This document shows, piece by piece, positions 19,920 to 36,313 of a stretch of DNA of 64,000 nt (the stretch's first letter is position 1; every line of letters starts with the position of its first letter). The notes under the pieces are model-generated. The model searched no databases. It saw only the letters and a program-made list of their open reading frames with translations, and was not told where the DNA came from. The stretch is from Terana coerulea (lineage: Eukaryota > Basidiomycota > Agaricomycetes > Polyporales > Phanerochaetaceae), in contig JAKOGH010000160.1 of NCBI GenBank assembly GCA_024811115.1, positions 49,509 to 113,508 on the forward strand, read 5' to 3'. The translations under genes and the position numbers were made by a program.

Positions 19920-21022
19920 TTAGCACATAGCAAGGCCTGCATCATGAAGTCCGCATACAGTTGGCGTTAGATCTATATATAAAAATCCGAAGCTGATTGT
20001 CACTGCCTCCAGACGCATAGCCTTGCCCTGAAACAGTAAGTGCTTTAGTGGTATCACGGCTTTCCCCCTTGTTTCCCTGGATTGCATGCCTGTAAACCTT
20101 GTATCTCGCAGCGCATCGCCTTCAGAAGCGTCTCCTGCTTCGCATCCGAGGCAAGGATTGCGTGTACGCCGAACTCAAGCTGGAGCTGCGTGTCGCTTTG
20201 CGTGGTCTGTAACTTATAAATGAGGTGCGGTGTTCAAGAATATAGTGAACAGATGACACATGCCTGGACTTCCTGTACGCCAGACTCGACGGCGCGGAGA
20301 GAACGTTCGGTTCTGCGTCTGTGACGGTCCTGCACACACTGGTTGGCAAGCTGGCGGGTTCCATGAGTTCGAACCTTTGTGGAATATTGAGGAGGCGTCA
20401 TGTACGGACCTCGACAGCGCGGAACCCATGCGTCAGCTTTGCACCGCACTCTGCGATGCGCCTCTTGTCCGAGGACGCATGGATTACTCGGCGAAGGAGC
20501 TTCTTCCGGAACATGCGCTCGAGTGCCGTACAGATGTCCTGCAGGATTCTGCGTGCCGTGGACAACTACAGTCAACATCGAGCATGGAGTCTCGAAAAGA
20601 GGGACATACGGATACAGCCAGCCAATAGGTGCTCTTTGGAGTCGGGCGTGAGGTCGTCCTCGTTCCAATCACCACACCTCCGCAAAATGTTGACATAGAG
20701 CGCGACTTGCGCCGCAAGCTTGCGGCAATCGTCCTTGTGGGACTTGATGGTCTACATATCGTGTTGATCTCAGTCGGATTATGAGAATTAAAACACAAAA
20801 ACCTCACCTGCGCAAGCTCTACCACCACGCCAGCCAACTCCAGCACTGGCCCCGCGACAGGTACGTTGAGTCCTCCGACGACCCCGCGAAGCGACGTTCA
20901 GCCCAACATGTGCGCAATCTAAGGCAATTCCGGCATTCGAAGTAACGCTATCCCTATCCTCGGATTGGCTGCCGCATTTTGAGACGGAAGCCGTGGACGT
21001 GAAGAAGGCGAAAACGTTGCAT
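19920..21022 (-). pseudogene. Adaptor-like paralogue, copy 3, with several frame lesions
   Basis: Third copy of the six-exon gene. Recognisable parts: exon 1 (NAGIALDCAHVGLNVAS, then a pattern that fits only after skipping one C in the TCGCGGGG run near 20886), exon 2 (SHKDDCRKLAAQVALYVNIL), exon 3 (ERMFRKKLLRRVIHASSDKR), exon 4 (LANQCVQDRHRRRTERSL), exon 5 and exon 6 (GKAMRLEAVTISFGF). Lesions: an early stop or frame break near 20955-20985, the extra C near 20886, and a one-base shift near the end of exon 2 (about 20630-20650). Exon 6 runs on to a TAA at 19920 instead of stopping where copy 2 does. Some lesions could be sequence errors; several together suggest decay. Confidence 0.6.
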
Positions 21023-21697
21023 AGTGGCGGCAACGAAGGTCCTGCGCGACAGCACTTAGGGGACAGTAAGGAGATACGTATGGACAGTGTGCTGGTTGAG
21101 GGGCATACACGCATGCGTTCCCGTCCCCTGCGAGGAAGGCTCTGCTGTGCGGCGGTCCTCCTAGGCATAGCCAAATCCCTGCGGGGATATCACGTCCCTG
21201 TCTGCCAAAGAACTGAGCGTCCTTGGCATTGTCAGGGCTCCGAGTCAACGCCTAATCGAACGTGTCACTACAAACCAGAGAATACCATGCGTTCAGTGCT
21301 TAGATTGAAAGTAACTGGATTCACTCACTTGTACTTGGCCATCGACCGCGCCGTTATGCGTTCAAGTTCATAGTTCATACTTGGTTCACACCGGCACTAG
21401 TACGTACTTACGTAATCGTGATGCGCCCAGTGGGGCGGGACGCGCAACACGTCGGGGCCAGGGCTAAGCGCCGATTGCGCGTACGCACGGGGTTGCGCGG
21501 CTCGCTGCTTGCGCTCTACCTTCATACACTCCGCCACATCCCTCTCGCCACCACATCCCATCGGCGTACTTCAAGCTTCGGTTGAGGCTGGAGGATAACT
21601 GCAAACGTATACGAGGAGCGAGAGACGTTCAGGCTCGTGCATACGAGTGAAGGCAAACGGAGCAAGACCAGACAAGCTTTGAGCAGACGAGGACAGG
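21023..21697. other. Divergent intergenic region
   Basis: Between adaptor copy 3 (minus) and the proteasome gene (plus). The half next to copy 3 resembles the upstream extension of the other copies (for example GGAAGGCTCTGCTGTGCGGC near 21134). No gene or repeat seen in the rest. Confidence 0.4.
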
Positions 21698-22975
21698 ATG
21701 GATCATTTCCCGACGAGCTGGGGCCGGCCGGTGCGTGTGTCTATCTGCACAGGTGTCTGTCAAGGCTGACCTTGTCTGTTATGCCGCGGCGAACAGCGCA
21801 ACGATGCGTACGACGCGTTCAACACCTACCCACTGCACCAGCGGCCGGTGCAGGGTGGGCCTGCGAAGGACACTTTCATGGACGGCGTGCAGCGGACGCA
21901 GTGCGTGTTGCCCCCATTAACATCCTGCCGCCGCTCTTCACTGACGTATGGTCTGCGTGGTGATGCAGGCAGCCAATTGTGACGGGCACGTCTGTGCTCG
22001 CAGTCAAGTACAAGGACGGGGTGATGATGGCCGCAGACACTCTCGGTACGTCCCACTTCCTCCACACCATCCCCCTACAGAAGTCTAACATCGTCTCTAT
22101 CGACTGACAGCCTCATACGGCTCGCTTGCGCGCTTCAAGTCGATCCAGCGGCTGCACGCGGTCGGCAGCGCGACGGTGCTCGGCGCGTCCGGGCGACATG
22201 AGCGACTTCCAGTACCTGCAGGGCGTGCTCGACGCGCTCGTCGTGGACGAGTTCACGGCGCAGGACGGGAACACGCTCGGGCCGGCGGAGGTGCACGAGT
22301 ACCTCGCCCGCGTCCTCTACGCGCGCCGCAGCAAGATGAACCCGCTCTGGAACTCGCTGCTCGTCGGCGGCTGGCGCGACGGCAAGAGGTGCGTGCGCGC
22401 CCCGATTCTGCGAAAGAGCCAGGAGGGTTGGTGCTGACGGGCTGATTGATAGTTATTTGGCGTACGTGGACCTGCTGGGCACGACGTACAGCGCGTCGAC
22501 GCTCGCGACGGGGCTACGGTGCGTACATCGCGCTGCCGCTCCTCCGCCAGGCGGTCGAGGGTCGTGAGCACGAGCTTAGCGAGGATGACGCACGCCGGAT
22601 CCTGACGGAGAGCATGCGCGTGCTGTTCTACCGCGACGCGCGGAGCTTGAACAAGGTGTGTCTCGCTCCCAGCTCCCATTCGTGTCGTCATAACTGCATT
22701 GGGTGGATGGAGAATGGCATTCGTCGCGAACGCAAGTCGCACCGGGTGCCGATGCTGTCTGTCGGTTGTGTGTGCCGCCGCCGGCCTGGGACCGTTCATC
22801 GTTGTCGACAGGTTCTCTTTCTGAGAGCCAATGCTAACGGCATCTTGCATCTGTCCTGTAGTTTCAAATTGCGACTGTTACCGAGAAAGGCGTTGACATC
22901 TCGGACCCGATTGAGCTCCAGACAAGCTGGGGCTTTGCGGAAGGCATCCGTGGGTATGGTGGGCAGACACAGTAA
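21698..22975 (+). CDS. PRE4: 20S proteasome subunit beta-7 (Pre4/PSMB4 type)
   Basis: Six exons: 21698-21730, 21797-21900, 21969-22045, 22111-22388, 22453-22655, 22862-22975; about 268 residues once two indels are allowed. Diagnostic segments are the propeptide-like start MDHFPTSWGRP, the mature beginning QQPIVTGTSVLAVKYKDGVM, MAADTLASYGSLARFKS, and MNPLWNSLLVGGWRDGK plus SYLAYVDLLGTTYSA. Beta-7 is a non-catalytic ring subunit of the 20S core, needed for assembly. The nucleophile Thr of active beta subunits is followed here by Ser-Val, as expected for this inactive subunit. Two +1 shifts lie in G runs: near 22190 (TCCGGGCGAC where GGCGAC is expected) and near 22512 (ACGGGGCTAC where GGCTAC is expected). 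In an essential gene these are almost certainly sequence errors. Confidence 0.93.
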
Positions 22976-23505
22976 TCGCCAGTTGATGTTCCGGAAGAGA
23001 AAATGTTGCATTCATGTACGCTTGAAAGGATTGCTGAAGCTCTAATGTGTATATTGTCTCTGTTTGACCGTGTGATTTTTTCTTTCTCACCAGATACTTA
23101 TCACCGGTGCTTTGGTTCGGTGATCTATATCACTAGATGCTTCATTCCGGCAACGATCATAACCTGGTCGTTTGCGCTCTCAAGGGTTGTTTGGAAGAGC
23201 GCACTGTGACATCTACTCCAAATGATACTGCTATCTGTTCAAACGGACAAGTACTGGAGCTTAAGCTGCTCGCCCACGCAAGTACTAATAGACATCCAGC
23301 GTTGAGACTATACTGGCCCATACATTTACTTGCGCCATATTAAAAGGTCTGCAGAGCACGCAGATAGCACTGCAAGATGTGCGGCGTGGAAGTTAAGCAT
23401 TGCTTCATATCAGTCTATTAACAGATCCATAGCGTAATACAAGAATAAATCTATCAGTGACAGTCCCCACTGTTTCGGCCAGGCTAAGAAGCAAAGGGCT
23501 TCAGC
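22976..23505. other. Convergent intergenic region
   Basis: Separates the 3' ends of the proteasome gene and the small secreted protein gene. A/T-rich 3' flank sequence; no gene, repeat or structured RNA recognised. Confidence 0.4.
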
Positions 23506-24299
23506 TTAGAGCGAAATGCCCATCACGGAGATGAGCATCGAGATCTTGAGGCTGAGGATGACGGACACGACAGAGCCAATAAGGCCAAGCACGGCAACAA
23601 CCAGCCCACCAGCGACACCGCCAACAACGCTGAACAGCAGGCAGCAGAAGCAGCCAAAGATATCGCTGAGAAAAACAAAAACGGTGAGCGCAGGAGCATG
23701 GGCAGTTACGAAAGTTAAACGTACCCGACGATGGTCAGGAGGGGCAGGATAGCGGTGATGGCGACGCCGCCGCCAAGGTTGAGAACCACACCAAGGGCGC
23801 CGAAGACGAGCTAAAGGGTACATACACGTTAAGCGAGGGTTGGATGCTGAACGACTTGTCAGGGACATACGCAGATAAGATCCGCAACGAGCTGGGCGAG
23901 CTCGGCGACAGTGATTTGGGCGGTACCGTCGACGGAGGCGAGGATGACCTCCGCGGGTTGGCCGACGAGGGCCTGCACATCAACGATGGCCGCGCCGATC
24001 GCGGTGGTGATCTCGCCGACGATGGGCTTGATGAGGTCGACGGTCGCGTTCTGCGGGGTGAGGTAGTCTGCGGGGCATTGTTAGTTGCGCGTGGCCCATA
24101 CGACGGAGAACGAGGAGGGGGACGTACGGAATTCACCGACGTGCGCCTGCAGTGAGATGGTGAGGTCGGTGACGACACCGGCTGCAGAGCTGCAGCCGCA
24201 GCGAGCGAGGAGGTTGTTGCTCTCGGTGGGCGCCGCGGCAGCGGAGAGCGCGCCGAAGGCGAGGGCACCGAAGACAGCGAGGCTCTTGTAGGAGAACAT
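23506..24299 (-). CDS. Small secreted or membrane-tethered protein, 204 residues, unknown function
   Basis: Four exons (24299-24128, 24067-23871, 23810-23725, 23665-23506) join in frame. The signal peptide is MFSYKSLAVFGALAFGALSA. Next come a short CGC-containing segment and an amphipathic helical region (PQNATVDLIKPIVGEITTAI, AEVILASVDGTAQITVAELA). The C-terminal half is strongly hydrophobic (LVFGALGVVLNLGGGVAITA, then CFCCLLFSVVGGVAGGLVVA and a final hydrophobic stretch). Lineage-specific small secreted proteins of this build are common in Agaricomycetes. I do not recognise a named family. The cysteine cluster CFCC before the last hydrophobic block may be acylated (speculative). Confidence 0.8.
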
Positions 24300-25540
24300 G
24301 ACGATTTTAAAGGAGCGTGGGTTAAAGAGAGTGTGGGTGATGTGAGTTTGGAGGGGACTGAAAGGAAGCTATACGTTAGACGCAGGATGGCGGAGAGTGG
24401 CTCGAGCGACTCACCTCTTATACGCCTCGGAGGCCACCTTCTGTCAGCTCATCCGGGCTCCTGCGCTGCCTGCAGGCTGCAGGTGAGGTTGTGCCGCGCA
24501 AGGCAGAAGGGTCGGCTCGACCAGGTGAGGCTTTTTACCCCAAGCCGATGATCCCATTGGCTTCTGCGTTGTGCGAAACACTTCTGTGTGGCGGATTACG
24601 GCTTCCATCAACGCTACATACGTTCAGCCTATGAAGCGACTCACCTTAGAACCAAGCTGTAAGGTCCGATTTTTGCACTTGGAGCTGTGGCACCCGCGCG
24701 CATTGAGTCCTGTTGGCATAGGACGCAAGCTTCAGCTCCTACAGATTAAACGTGTCAAGAAATCGGTACCGCACAAGCTGGAATCGCGTCCTTCCCCATA
24801 TCACTCGTGCTCTTGCGAATTTCATCGGAATGTCGACGCAACATCAGTGGGTGGTCGGTCGTCTGAGGTCGCCCATGTCCCGGAATAGCGTCCGGGAGAA
24901 GGCGGCATGTAACAACGGCCGCCATATTCTCGGTACGGTCGTCGTCAGGCACGGTAAATGCGACAGAATACGCGGCGCAGATTGCGATTGGCGAGCGGAA
25001 ACGGTGCCGCCGATATTGCCGAATGCGGCGTATCGTTGCCCAAATTGAGCTTTCGTGGAGCCGACCATTGATGTGACATGTGTAGCATGCCTGGCTTAGG
25101 TCCTGTTCAGCTGTAAGGACGTGAACCGACCAAAGTGCGCACAAATTGCGGCCTCTGGCAACGCAAGTTTCGCTCGAATGTATGCCGTATTTCCTATCGA
25201 ACCCAGAGAGCGACATGAGGCTTATAGGTTAGCGCTGGGCGGACAGCCGACAGCGACGTGGGAAACTAAAGAGAACACGCACAGCCTAACTTCTTGCCGG
25301 CGCGAAGAGGTGTCTCAGTCGGCGCGGTGGAATCGGGACGCAGTCGCGTAAGTTGCAAGACACCAGGTTCCGCAAGCGTGAGCATTCATGAGGGGCATCG
25401 AAGGACATAGTGTACACAGCAGAGAATTAGGGCAGGAGCGTCCATTGCGAATAAGACGAGTCCCGGGTCGTAGAGGTGAAAAGAAAAACCCATAGTGAGC
25501 AATTGGCAGGCAGAACTGAATCGATTCATACGGAGTCCGA
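24300..25540. other. Intergenic region, no gene recognised
   Basis: 1.2 kb between two minus-strand genes. It includes the promoter of the small secreted protein near 24300-24450. The remainder shows no coding, repeat or inverted-repeat structure that I can support. Confidence 0.4.
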
Positions 25541-27280
25541 TCATGATGATGGTCGTGCTGGCCCACTAGCTGCGCCGGACGCTTGCGCGGTGCGGTCAAT
25601 GTAAGGCGGCGGCAGTTCATGCACGACGCCCGTGCTCCCGCCGTCGCGGTGCTGAATGATGATGTCGGGCTGCTCGTCTGGATCCAACGGTTGTTGTCCC
25701 TGTCCCAGCAGCGGTGGAGGAAGCGTGCCCATGCGCATTGGACGCGGGCCGGCTATCGAGCCGCGCGACCCGTTCTTCACGCGCTCGCGATGGGCCTCCT
25801 GCTGCTTGCGAGACTGCGCAGACGATAGCGGTGGGGACGACGTCGGAGACGTCACGGCCTGAGAGGTATTCGAGGACGTTGCGCCGGAGTTGCTGGGCTG
25901 CTGCAGCTCCCGGTCGAAGTACATTGGTGGTATAGGCGAGGTCTCCATGAATGGAGTATGCGAGGGACTGTCCGGCTGGCCGTACCCAGAGTGCTTCGAG
26001 TTCGCCGAAGAGACGACCTGGCCGGCAGCATCGACCTCGCGCATCTCCGTGGTATCATGATTTTGGTTGAGCGAGAACCCCCACGCTCTCGGTGCCACGT
26101 CTTGGTCGTCCCAGGTGCCTTCATCCCCCGATCGACGACGGTAGCGTCTGTACAGCCAGATAAGGGCAGCCGTTCCGAGAAGGATCGGAATGCCGAGGCC
26201 TAGTACGAGGCCGAGGATGAGGCTGGTGCGCTTCTGGCGTGCGGCAGATGCGGCGGCATTCGCTCGATCCCGAGCTGCTTGCTGAATTTGCGCCGTGGTT
26301 TTGGATGAGGACACAAGCCCAGTGCAAGTCACGTCGCTCGAACCGGACGTGTGGACGGCGTTTGACGATACTCCCCATTGGCCATTACTGGGAGCACGAT
26401 ATCAGCATCTGGATCCGATCGAGCATGCGACTGGACTTACGCGTCTAACACAGATGCTTGACATGGGAAACGAAGGTTAGCGGCCTGTAAACCTTGTACC
26501 GGGAACGCAATATGCTTACCCATTATCTGTGTGTTAGGATCCGCCCTGTCCGGAAAAGTGAAGACGTCGTCGTTGGGACCCATGGTCACATTCGTTATGA
26601 CCGGGGAATTCAGAGCAGCCAGAACGATAGAGTACGGCTTTTGGCCGCCCTTGATCGTGAGACCCCACGGTTCGCAGGTGGTGAGTGTATCAGTCACGTT
26701 GGGATGAACAGAGGGTAATGATGAAGCATCTGGTGTGGTCGGTATGCACGACGTGTCGCTACCAGCTGGACAGGCGTACGTGTCAGAGGGCACAATTCAA
26801 GGTTGGGATGTGGCTTACTGGTCATGTTGTATAACATTGGTGGTTGTCCACCTGCGCTACCGTTCGAGTCGATCATCGACAGCATGAGGGTCGTGCCTTA
26901 ACATGAATTAGCCAGCATTACGCGACCTTTCGCGTGAGGCGGACGTGTCTTGCATACCTTCCTTATGGTTTGCTTGCCAGGACAACTGGGACAGGTCGGT
27001 GCCGACCATAGTGGTGGTTGGGAAACCTCCCACTTCGAATGCTATCAGATAGTATGGTGGTACACCGGTCGAGGTGCTTCCAGTTAACGCTTGCACGACG
27101 AGCGGCATCTTTTGACATTCTTGAAACTCTTGTTGCACGAACTGCATGGGATGTAAAGTTTCGAGCGTACGCGATGAATGGTGCACTCACATTGTTCCCA
27201 AACTTCCACTGAAACCCAGAAACCTGCGCCTCCGCCGTCAAGACCAATGAGAGAATAGGGAGAAGTCGGAAAAGCAGCAT
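25541..27280 (-). CDS. Single-pass type I membrane protein with basic juxtamembrane and Ser/Pro-rich tail
   Basis: Five exons (27280-27191, 27141-26958, 26896-26819, 26765-26441, 26387-25541) give 507 residues. Order: signal peptide (MLLFRLLPILSLVLTAEA); an ectodomain of about 250 residues with scattered cysteines (QQEFQECQKMPLV, VTDTLTTCEPWGLTIKGG, NGQWGVSS, DVTCTGL); one transmembrane helix (LILGLVLGLGIPILLGTAAL) followed by the stop-transfer YRRYRRR; then a disordered Ser/Pro/Gln-rich tail ending PPPYIDRT. The ectodomain pattern (GGxxPYxI ... NGQWG) recurs in many uncharacterised basidiomycete surface proteins and may sense or stabilise the wall (inference). An in-frame ATG at 27301 would add seven residues. 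A possible 35-bp intron inside exon 4 was judged too short and would break the frame. Confidence 0.75.
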
Positions 27281-27588
27281 CGCGGGACTGCCGCACAGCA
27301 TGTTGGGCGACTCGCTACTGATGTCGCCCCGGGGTGAGCCTATAAGTTAAGCGGGGGAGCCTGACGACCGTATGAGAGACAAAGAGAACTGAGTAGACGA
27401 TTAGAGGTAGGCAGAGAGGTCGTTATTAGGATAGCGTAAAGGGGTGAGGGGAAAGAGAGCAGGAGACGGCATCGGACAAGCCGAGGATATATGAACTTTG
27501 AGGTGTTGTCCAGACCAGATGAACGCCGTGCGTCCGCTTAGCGGTGGGCATATCGGCGCCTCTGGCGGGCGGTTTGATGGGGCACCCT

Positions 27589-28229
27589 AGGACCCCTGAA
27601 TATGGGTCTGGATGCCTGTTGGCTGGGGACCAAATTTAGGCCAAAATGTGAACGCAAACTGTGCCCTAAATGTCCGTTTCGCAACAGGTTCCGCGGCCTA
27701 CGGCCGCGGTTTGTCCGTTCTTGCAACAGGGATCAGATTTTCTCAAATTTGTCCGTTTTGGGCCCACAGGCCTTCCAAAATGACGTTTTTCACCATTTTT
27801 CGCTCCGACGTCTTTATATATCATAGTTTATTCTACAAGCATGAGTATGAGAGAGAATTGACATTGGTGTGTGCCCATTTTCTATCCATCACGAGAATGA
27901 GTAGTCGCCAAAAATGAGGACCACAAATTAATGCCGAAATATCCACCAAAGAGAGTCCAACATCCGACCGCTTGACTTGTTCCCATAGGACGCCGTACCA
28001 CAACAACAACACCACCACATGCACAATGCGTTGAGCTTAGCTCCCAAGTCGCTCAAGCTGTCCGTGCTACAACAGGCATCCGTACGCGGTTCACCGGACG
28101 TCCGTTCAACCAACAGGCCTTCGGCCAAATTTGGGCCATTTTGTCCGCCAAAAATCAGGCATAGGGGGTCAAAATCCAAAAATTTGTCTGTTCGGACCAC
28201 AGGCATCCAGACCCATATTCAGGGGTCCT
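27589..28229. mobile_element. 641-bp hAT-like MITE
   Basis: Terminal inverted repeats of 31 bp: AGGACCCCTGAATATGGGTC onward at 27589-27619, and the complement ending CAGGGGTCCT at 28229. The 8-bp direct repeat GGCACCCT flanks it (27581-27588 and 28230-28237). An 8-bp duplication is typical of hAT elements. The interior has no transposase but holds a palindrome, CCGCGGCCTACGGCCGCGG, near 27691-27709. Confidence 0.85.
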
Positions 28230-28237
28230 GGCACCCT

Positions 28238-28956
28238 CGTCCACGCATCAGCGTGATCGCGAAAGCACAGCCGCCATAAACGGTCCCGCTGCGCCAAGCA
28301 AACGAGTTACTCAACGCATAGAGGACGTCTTGGAAGACAAGTGAGGAGGATTGGTAGAAAGCGGAAGGGATGCCCTGAGAGAATTCGTGCCGACAAAGCC
28401 ATAATAAGCGAACATGTATCGCACGCGGTGGAAAGACGTACTTAACAAAGTTCAGAGCGAAGCGATCAGGCGTGGCTGTGATAGGATACTGTTCAACTCC
28501 GTGCCTTGGGCGGGGCCGCCGGCGCCCACGTCACTTGGTCGCCTGCAACACCCATTCAGATATTCTATCTTCGATGCTTGCAACCATCCTTGCAGCGAGG
28601 CAATTACCACCGTTGCGATGTTCATTGATACCAGACTGTTTCTCCGCCATCCGTGGCACGACGATCCTGCGGCAAGATAACGAATGCAGAATCTCGGACC
28701 CGCCGTGGAAGGGACCCGGACGGCGGATACGCCCAGCGTGAGATACTTAGCGTCCGCTGCAAGCTCGCGGAAGGACAGGGAAGGATTGCCGCTCGAGTAT
28801 GCACACAGAAATGAAACTATGTGATGACTGCGGTCTTAGGTGGAAAGCAATGCTTCATACAAGCCGCACTAGCTATTTTAAGTCAGCGCATGTATCAAGA
28901 TTAAGAACGGGCCACATACCGTGGGCTCCATGCGTTGATCACCATAATTGACGAGG
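28238..28956. other. Intergenic region, no gene recognised
   Basis: Between the hAT-like MITE and the orphan exon. Short open frames on both strands lack any recognisable domain or splice structure. Confidence 0.35.
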
Positions 28957-29102
28957 TCATAGAGCTTCAGTATTACTGAACTGCGTCACCATATTCTCGT
29001 TGAAGATACGCTTGGCGATGAAGCAGTTGTATCCGAATGACAGGCCTGTGCACAGTGCTGCGTACGTGCACGCCCATGCGAGACCTGCATTCCGGTCAAA
29101 GC
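28957..29102 (-). CDS. C-terminal exon of an unrecognised, probably membrane, protein gene
   Basis: After a CCAG acceptor (complement of 29106-29103) an open exon reads GFDRNAGLAWACTYAALCTG, LSFGYNCFIAKRIFNENM and VTQFSNTEAL, ending at TGA (complement of 28959-28957). The helix-like, slightly hydrophobic start and well-formed splice signal suggest a real terminal exon. I cannot follow the gene upstream with confidence (29103-29654 on the minus strand shows only short pieces). It may be a decayed or poorly sequenced gene. Confidence 0.4.
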
Positions 29103-29654
29103 CTGGCAGCCATGTAGGTTACCGACTGCCTCCCACAGCATTCATATCATTGCAAAGCTAGACACAACGGGAACGGTCAGTACGCCAGGAACCCGTGCAT
29201 TTGAAAGTGGCAGCGGCTCACCTCATGTTAGCGGAGTGAACGTGAGTCCGGACACTACCCAGGCATGTTCGGACTAGCCTGCAGCTGCAAATGACACGCC
29301 GCCCACGCCCACAGTCACACTGTCAACCCATGTACGATGAAGTTAATAACATACTAGACCACGTATGGAGGAGTGGAAGCAAAGCTTCACAGACGGATCG
29401 AAGACGATCATAGTCACTGCGACGATCGAGGGTTGGACATGGACGAGAGACGACGGTTTGCGATAGACGCCGTTTGAGGCAGGTCTCTTGAACAGCACAC
29501 GCTTTCACAGGACATAACGACAGCCCGAGTTCGAGTTGTGAATTGTAAGGTACACCAGAAGCAGAGCGAGAACGTGTAGCCAATACCGGGGAGCGAATAC
29601 GATACGATAAAATACAAGAGGTCCATTCGGCATTGCACGGTGGGCGAAGTTTGT

Positions 29655-34373
<4,719 letters not shown>

Positions 34374-36313
34374 ATGGCCATCTCTCTGCGAAGGCGGTCT
34401 TTCATCCGAATATTCCTGCTTATAGGCGCGGCGCTCCTCATTCGTCTCATATTCTTCTCTTCGTCCTCATCCACCTCCGTCTCTTCGCTGTATGGCTCGG
34501 ACCCACAGGAGATACAGAAGCACGGTGTTCTGGACCTGGTAACACGTGGAGAGAAGACCCTAGATGCACGGAAGCACACGTTCTTGCAAGTCCGTATGGG
34601 CCGGGATGAGCGACCGGACTTGTTCAGCCAGACCATCGACGACGGAATCGTAGACTATTGGGAGAGGTTTCAAAAGCCGTTGTTCGTGTTTGCTCGTTTC
34701 TCTTGTTCCGCCTGAAGTTCTTACGAATGCAAAGTATCACAGGTCATGATACATCGTACATGGACGCGCAGTCTGTCCTTTCTGCTATCGAAGAGCTCTT
34801 GACCTTGAATGGCTGGGTCGCGTCTAAGTGCGCGACCCTCAGCCGCCCATTCGGTCAGAACAAGAACGAAGACGCGTATGACGACCTCGCCAGTCGGGGA
34901 CACCTGTACTATATTGGCATGGTTATTCACTCGGCCGACCACTTCCTCACCGACCAGCTTGCCGTCATCGTGCAGCTCGCACGGCGCCTTGGAACCGCCA
35001 ACCTCTTTCGTCTCCATGCTCGACTATGGCTCGTCGGACTCAACGGAAACACTCACAGACTTGTGTGAGGCTGTGCTCACATTACTCGGTGTCCCATACC
35101 GCATACGGAGAGTTCCTGAGATGACCGTAGACCCTGTAGCGGCGTACTACCCTCTCGAAGAGGCTCACACGAGAAATCTGGCCCTCGAGCCTTTGCATGA
35201 ACTCCTGGAGAAGCGAAAAATCAAGTTCAGCCGTGTTATCTGGCTTAAAGGTTTCACGTGCCCTAACGACATCTTGGAGACGATCAAAATAAGCCAAGTC
35301 AATGACGCCGCTATGATATGTGGTATGGATTGGGCAGAGCACAACGGGTTCTTCATTTTCTCTGACAGGTATGTCGGATAAGTCTTTCTTCTTTATGCAT
35401 GCTTACCAATTTCGCTTCTCAGGTGGCGAACACGAGACATAAACGGAGACCAGTTTAGGCAGTCGAAGTCGTCCTCTCTGTCATCATCGTCCCTCAACAC
35501 CGTACCTCCTCGAGATCTTGTCGGCGCGCAGCGCTACGCTAAACATCTTCCATTCCAAGTCTTTTGCTGCGAATCGGGCACACATGTTGTCGATCCCGCA
35601 CAGTCGTACTATGCCGGTATTTCGTACCGTGCGGGCACGAACTTCCACAACGCTACCCTACCGAACGATCCTCCCACGCGGCGACCCGACGAACAATGTT
35701 TGGACAGTACCCAGGCTTATTTCTGTAGGGATCTCTGGACATGGAAGGCCAAGGAAGGTATAAAGGTTGTTGACGATCTCGACACGGTGGAGACAACTGC
35801 CAAGAAACAAAAGCGCGAGCTGTTAGGCCAGCTCATCTGACGATTATGTCCCGCTAGTGCGCAGGGATCCCGCCGAAGACTCCGACGCCAATGCCGGGTC
35901 CGACTACGACGCGTCAGACCTTCCTCTCTCTGATCCCCCACCAGCGCAAGAGCAACGTTTGACGGCGCCAAACTCTGTATTCCTTCCCGCAAGAATCATG
36001 GTGAATCCGCGCTGTGTGACGACGTACGCCGGTGTCTCGCATACGCAGCTCGCATTGGACCTCTTTGGTCCGCCAGATAGAGAAGATAGGGATGACGAGT
36101 TGAAGGCCCAGGATATTCTGCAAGATTGGGAAGGCGCGCCGGACACATTTGTATGTCAAGAACAGCAGTGAGTATTTCGGCTTTTCGTCAGTGCTTCCAC
36201 AATGCTGATATATGCATCGTAGGACCACCGGAGGACGTCGCGCTGCAAAGAACCAACGTAGACTTGGGTTCTCGATTCATAAGGAGTTGGAGGCTTCCTT
36301 GAGTCAGCCGTAG
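34374..36313 (+). CDS. GT69 alpha-mannosyltransferase (Cap59/Cmt1 family), type II Golgi protein
   Basis: Four exons (34374-34681, 34735-35368, 35423-36167, 36223-36313), about 590 residues. The short basic N-terminus (MAISLRRRSFIR) and one signal anchor (IFLLIGAALLIRLIFF) indicate a type II Golgi enzyme. The catalytic region has the family landmarks ITGHDTSYMDAQ, IVQLARRLG, VSMLDYGSSDSTETLTDLC, VIWLKGFTCPNDILETIK, CGMDWAEHNGFFIFSDRW and QVFCCESGTHVVD, AYFCRDLW and ARIMVNPRCVTTYAGVSHTQ. Cryptococcal Cmt1 is an alpha-1,3-mannosyltransferase of this family and Cap59 is required for capsule. In non-capsulate mushrooms the role is probably cell-wall or glycolipid mannosylation. Frame breaks: near 35010 (CTCTTTCG, one T too many) and near 35830, where the read-through frame meets TGA unless one base is skipped. 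Confidence 0.85.

Noticed and set aside
26484..26519. A 35-bp intron with GTAAGC...ACAG borders in the membrane-protein gene
   Set aside because: Shorter than fungal introns in this window and removing it breaks the frame; reading through keeps the frame into the next exon.
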